DNA from: Candidatus Brevundimonas phytovorans
Lineage (GTDB): Bacteria > Pseudomonadota > Alphaproteobacteria > Caulobacterales > Caulobacteraceae
Length of the DNA: 64,000 nucleotides
Direction of reading: 5' to 3'
Assembly: GCA_029203145.1 (NCBI GenBank)
Contig: CP119309.1
Span: 2,815,001-2,879,000 of the forward strand
A program made the translations under genes and the position numbers. Below are positions 61,023 to 64,000 of this stretch, piece by piece. The notes below the pieces were generated by a model. The model ran no database searches, was not told the DNA's origin, and saw only the letters and a program-made list of their open reading frames with translations. Within the stretch, counting starts at the first letter, position 1; every line of letters starts with the position of its first letter.

Positions 61023-61058
61023 AAGACTCCGCAATCAACTCACCTCCATCTACAATTG

Positions 61059-61094
61059 AAAACGGCGGGACCCTTTCGAGTCCCGCCGTTTTCA
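61059..61094. terminator. Bidirectional intrinsic terminator
   Basis: Perfect 14-bp stem GAAAACGGCGGGAC/GTCCCGCCGTTTTC with an 8-nt loop, placed between the convergent hypothetical gene and sucB. A and T ends allow use in both directions. Confidence 0.92.
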
Positions 61095-61118
61095 TTCTTC
61101 GCGTTGCTCGCGCGAACC

Positions 61119-62612
61119 TTAAAGGTCCAGCAGGGCGCGGGCCGGATCTTCCAGCAGTTCCTTGATGCGGACCAGGAAGGTCACGGCTTCCTTGCCGTCG
61201 ACGATGCGGTGATCATAGCTGAGGGCCAGGTACATCATCGGGCGGATCTTGACCTCGCCGTTGATGGCCATCGGGCGCTGCACGATGTTGTGCATGCCCA
61301 GGATGCCCGACTGCGGCGCGTTCAGGATCGGCGTCGACATCAGCGAGCCATAGGTGCCGCCGTTGGTGATGGTGAAGGTGCCGCCCTGCATCTGATCCAT
61401 GGTCAGGGCGCCGTCACGGGCGGCCTTGCCCAGGGCGCCGATGCCCTTTTCGATACCCGCCAGCGACAGGGTGTCGGCGTCGCGCAGGACCGGAACCACC
61501 AGACCCTTGTCGGTGCCGACGGCCACGCCGATGTCGTAGTGGTTCTTGTAGATGATGTCCGTGCCGTCGATCTCGGCGTTGACGGCGGGCAGCTCGTGCA
61601 GGGCCTGAACGACAGCCTTGGTGAAGAAGGACATGAAGCCCAGCTTCACGCCGTGGCGCTTCTCGAACACTTCCTTGTACTGGGCGCGCAGGGCCATGAC
61701 GTTGGTCATGTCCACCTCGTTGAAGGTGGTCAGCTGGGCGGCCGTGTTCTGGGATTCCTTCAGGCGACGGGCGATGGTCTGACGCAGGCGCGTCATCTTC
61801 ACCCGCTCTTCGCGCGGCTGGTCGGCGCGCGGGGCGGCCGCGGCGGCGGCGGCGGGCGCTGCCGGAGCAGCGGCGCCGATGGCGGCGATGGCGTCAGCCT
61901 TGGTGATGTTGCCCTTCGGACCCGAGGCCGACAGCGACGCCGGGTTCAGGTTGTTTTCCGAAACGACGCGCTGGACGGCCGGCGACAGGTGGGCCGAAGC
62001 CTTATCTTGGCTTTGGGCCTGAGCCGAGCCGGTGTTGGCCGGAGCAGCGGCGGGAGCGGCCGCCGGAGCCGCAGCAGCGCCCGAGGCCGAAACCGAACCG
62101 ATGACCTGACCAGGGGTCACGGTCGAGCCGTTGTCGGCGGCGATGGTCAGGACGCCGGCGGCCGGGGCCGAGACTTCCACCGCGACCTTGTCGGTCTCGA
62201 TCTCGACCAGCAGTTCGTCCTTGGCGACGGTGTCGCCCGACTTCTTCAGCCAGGTTCCGATCGAACCCTCGGCGACGCTTTCGCCCATGGTCGGGACGGC
62301 GATCTCGACCGAGGCCGAGGCGGCGACCGGAGCGGCAGCCGCGGCGGGCGCAGCCGGCGCGGCGGTCGGGGCCGAAGCGCCTTCGCTCACCGAACCCAGC
62401 ACCGTGCCGGGCACCACGGTGTCGCCTTCAGCGGCGTTGATCGCCGCCAGGACGCCGTCGGCCGGGGCCACGACTTCCAGCGAGACCTTGTCGGTTTCCA
62501 GTTCGACCAGGACTTCGTCCTTACGGACGGCGTCGCCGACCTTCTTGGTCCACTTGGCGATGGAGGCTTCGCTGACGGATTCACCGAGGGCGGGAGTGAG
62601 GATATCGGCCAT
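61119..62612 (-). CDS. sucB: 2-oxoglutarate dehydrogenase E2 (dihydrolipoyl succinyltransferase) with two lipoyl domains
   Basis: Core subunit of the 2-oxoglutarate dehydrogenase complex. 497 residues: lipoyl domain 1 (LPA-Lys42 in ELETDKVSLEV), lipoyl domain 2 exactly 100 residues later (Lys142 in EIETDKVAVEV), Ala/Pro linkers, E3-binding domain (LSPAVQRVVSENNLNPASLS), and the catalytic domain ending with the active site SYDHRIVDGKEAVTFL. E2o proteins usually carry one lipoyl domain in about 400 residues. Start ATG 62612. Downstream of sucA by 56 bp. Confidence 0.95.
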   Translation of the reverse strand: MADILTPALGESVSEASIAKWTKKVGDAVRKDEVLVELETDKVSLEVVAPADGVLAAINAAEGDTVVPGTVLGSVSEGASAPTAAPAAPAAAAAPVAASASVEIAVPTMGESVAEGSIGTWLKKSGDTVAKDELLVEIETDKVAVEVSAPAAGVLTIAADNGSTVTPGQVIGSVSASGAAAAPAAAPAAAPANTGSAQAQSQDKASAHLSPAVQRVVSENNLNPASLSASGPKGNITKADAIAAIGAAAPAAPAAAAAAAPRADQPREERVKMTRLRQTIARRLKESQNTAAQLTTFNEVDMTNVMALRAQYKEVFEKRHGVKLGFMSFFTKAVVQALHELPAVNAEIDGTDIIYKNHYDIGVAVGTDKGLVVPVLRDADTLSLAGIEKGIGALGKAARDGALTMDQMQGGTFTITNGGTYGSLMSTPILNAPQSGILGMHNIVQRPMAINGEVKIRPMMYLALSYDHRIVDGKEAVTFLVRIKELLEDPARALLDL

Positions 62613-62668
62613 GGTTCGGTCCAGTGTCTTTTTGTGTCTTGGCGTATCTATAGGTCAGGCAGGGCCGG

Positions 62669-64000
62669 TCAGGCCATGGCCTCGGCGAGGAAGGTCTCGA
62701 GTTCCTTCAGGTGGCGGCTCATCAGGCCGGCCGCCGTGGAGGCGGAGGCCGGACGCCCGACGTAACGGGCGCGCTTGGCCTTGAGATCCATCTTCTCGAG
62801 CGTCAGTTCGATCCACGGATCGACGAAGGTCCAGCCGCCCATGTTCTTGGGCTCTTCCTGACACCAGACCAGGTCGGCGTTGGGGAAGCGGGCCAGCTCG
62901 GTCGAGATCGACTTGATCGGCCACGGATAGAACTGCTCGAGGCGCAGGATGTAGATGTCGTTGACGCCCGCCTTCTCGCGCGCGTCCAGCAGGTCGTAAT
63001 AGACCTTGCCCGAGCAGACGATGACCTTGCGGATGTCCTTGTCCGCCTTCAGCGAGACGCCGGCCACGTCCGGACGCAGCTGGGCGTCGTCGCGCAGCAC
63101 GCGGTGGAAGGACGAGCCCTCCGCCATGTCGGCCAGGGTCGAGACCGCCTTCTTGTGACGCAGCAGCGACTTGGGCGTCATCAGGATCAGCGGCTTGCGA
63201 TAATCCCGGTGCATCTGGCGACGCAGGATGTGGAAATAGTTGGCCGGGGTGGTGCAGTTGGCGACCTGCATGTTGTTCTCGGCGCACTGCTGCAGGAAGC
63301 GCTCAAGGCGAGCCGAGGAGTGCTCGGGGCCCTGGCCTTCGTAGCCGTGCGGCAGCAGCATGGTCAGGCCGCTCATGCGCAGCCACTTGCGTTCGCCGGA
63401 CGAAATGAACTGGTCGATGACCACCTGGGCGCCGTTGACGAAGTCGCCGAACTGGCCTTCCCACAGGGTCAGGGTGTTCGGATCAGCCAGCGAGTAGCCG
63501 TACTCGAAGCCCAGCACCGCCTCTTCCGACAGGGCCGAGTCGATGACCTCGAAGTGGGCCTGACCGTCGCGCAGATGGTTCAGCGGGATGTAGCGCTGTT
63601 CCGTCGTCTGGTCGGTGATGCCCGAGTGACGCTGCGAGAAGGTGCCGCGCACCGAGTCCTGACCGGACAGGCGGATGTTGTAGCCCTCGTCCAGCAGCGA
63701 GGCGAAAGCCAGGCTTTCGGCGGTGGCCCAGTCGATGTTCTGGCCGGTCGTGACCGTCTCGCGACGCGCCTCGACCACGCGCTTCAGCGTCTTGTGGATG
63801 TCGACGCTGTTGGGGATCTGCGTCAGGCGGTGACCATAGTCCGTCAGCTTCTCGGCCGGGACGGCGGTCTGACCGCGCTGGGCCGCGTCGTCGGTCTTCT
63901 CGGCGCCCAGGCCCTGCCACTGGCCGTCCAGCCAGTCGGCCTTGTCGGCCTTGAAGCTCTTGCCGGCTTCGAACTCGGCGTCGAGGAAGGCCTCGAAGCG
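62669..64000 (-). CDS. sucA: 2-oxoglutarate dehydrogenase E1 (N-terminal part beyond window)
   Basis: Thiamine-diphosphate enzyme that decarboxylates 2-oxoglutarate. The window holds the last 443 codons and the stop; the reading frame runs through position 64000. Visible are NIDWATAESLAFASLLDEGY, RLSGQDSVRGTFSQRHSGIT, YIPLNHL, VLGFEYGYSLADPNTLTLWE, QFGDFVNGAQVVIDQF, LLPHGYEGQGPEHSSARLER, and the C-terminal Pyr/transketolase end ending LETFLAEAMA. The upstream part with the ThDP site is outside. It is transcribed ahead of sucB. Confidence 0.96.
   Translation of the reverse strand, partial: RFEAFLDAEFEAGKSFKADKADWLDGQWQGLGAEKTDDAAQRGQTAVPAEKLTDYGHRLTQIPNSVDIHKTLKRVVEARRETVTTGQNIDWATAESLAFASLLDEGYNIRLSGQDSVRGTFSQRHSGITDQTTEQRYIPLNHLRDGQAHFEVIDSALSEEAVLGFEYGYSLADPNTLTLWEGQFGDFVNGAQVVIDQFISSGERKWLRMSGLTMLLPHGYEGQGPEHSSARLERFLQQCAENNMQVANCTTPANYFHILRRQMHRDYRKPLILMTPKSLLRHKKAVSTLADMAEGSSFHRVLRDDAQLRPDVAGVSLKADKDIRKVIVCSGKVYYDLLDAREKAGVNDIYILRLEQFYPWPIKSISTELARFPNADLVWCQEEPKNMGGWTFVDPWIELTLEKMDLKAKRARYVGRPASASTAAGLMSRHLKELETFLAEAMA

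Overview
The window is about 64 kb of high-GC (roughly two-thirds G+C) alphaproteobacterial chromosome, tightly packed with housekeeping genes. The dnaA sequence (short divergent N-terminus, Caulobacter-type AAA+ and GRDHTT regions), the rpsT-dnaA pairing, a cluster of GANTC (CcrM) sites in front of dnaA, an exact CtrA-type TTAA-N7-TTAA site, and UrcA, EipA and sulfolipid genes all point to Caulobacterales, most likely Brevundimonas. That genus call is inference; no 16S gene is present.

Layout. 1-9.9 kb (all minus strand): replication block gyrB (C-terminus off the edge), recF, an unusual internally duplicated membrane protein, dnaN, dnaA, rpsT, then an enoyl-CoA hydratase and mutM. 10-16 kb: OPT peptide transporter, a LysR regulator divergent from a YeiH-type exporter, and typA/bipA. 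16-26 kb: a short MprF-like aminoacyl-lipid synthase, small envelope proteins, an XRE regulator, a HisN-like phosphatase, a lysophospholipase-like hydrolase, two exported methyltransferase-fold proteins, an Hsp20 gene with a ROSE-type RNA thermometer, and a pentapeptide-repeat protein. 26-38 kb: sugar-nucleotide and envelope precursor genes (gpmA, phosphogluco/mannomutase, glmM divergent from glmS, galU, UDP-sulfoquinovose synthase), with a Cys/Met PLP enzyme. 38-48 kb: fabA-fabB, a double-SH3 protein, a 2-hydroxyacid dehydrogenase, a foreign-looking esterase, a MoeB/ThiF E1-like enzyme, a stand-alone BLUF photoreceptor, hslV-hslU and a family 9 glycosyltransferase. 48-55 kb: translation block infC (AUU start), rpmI, rplT, dodecin, pheS, a small unknown protein wedged in the operon, pheT and a UPF0114 protein. 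55-64 kb: EipA lipoprotein, HtrA-like protease, glutaryl-CoA dehydrogenase with a class III CoA-transferase (glutarate/lysine breakdown), then sucB and the C-terminal part of sucA.

Functional links. Phosphoglucomutase, GalU and SqdB form a route from glucose-6-P to UDP-sulfoquinovose; GlmS and GlmM supply UDP-GlcNAc precursors. CoA-transferase, GcdH and an enoyl-CoA hydratase can carry glutarate to 3-hydroxybutyryl-CoA.

Non-coding structure is the most unusual part. Seven intergenic copies of a 30-45 nt two-stem element are present. In the compact copies both helices change together while an asymmetric internal loop (ATC opposite TGCTTG) stays nearly fixed. I do not recognise this family. 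A second family of long REP-like inverted repeats (120-175 bp) occurs at four sites. Other notable signals are the Hsp20 ROSE-like hairpin, five GANTC sites within 99 bp upstream of dnaA, and the AUU start of infC.
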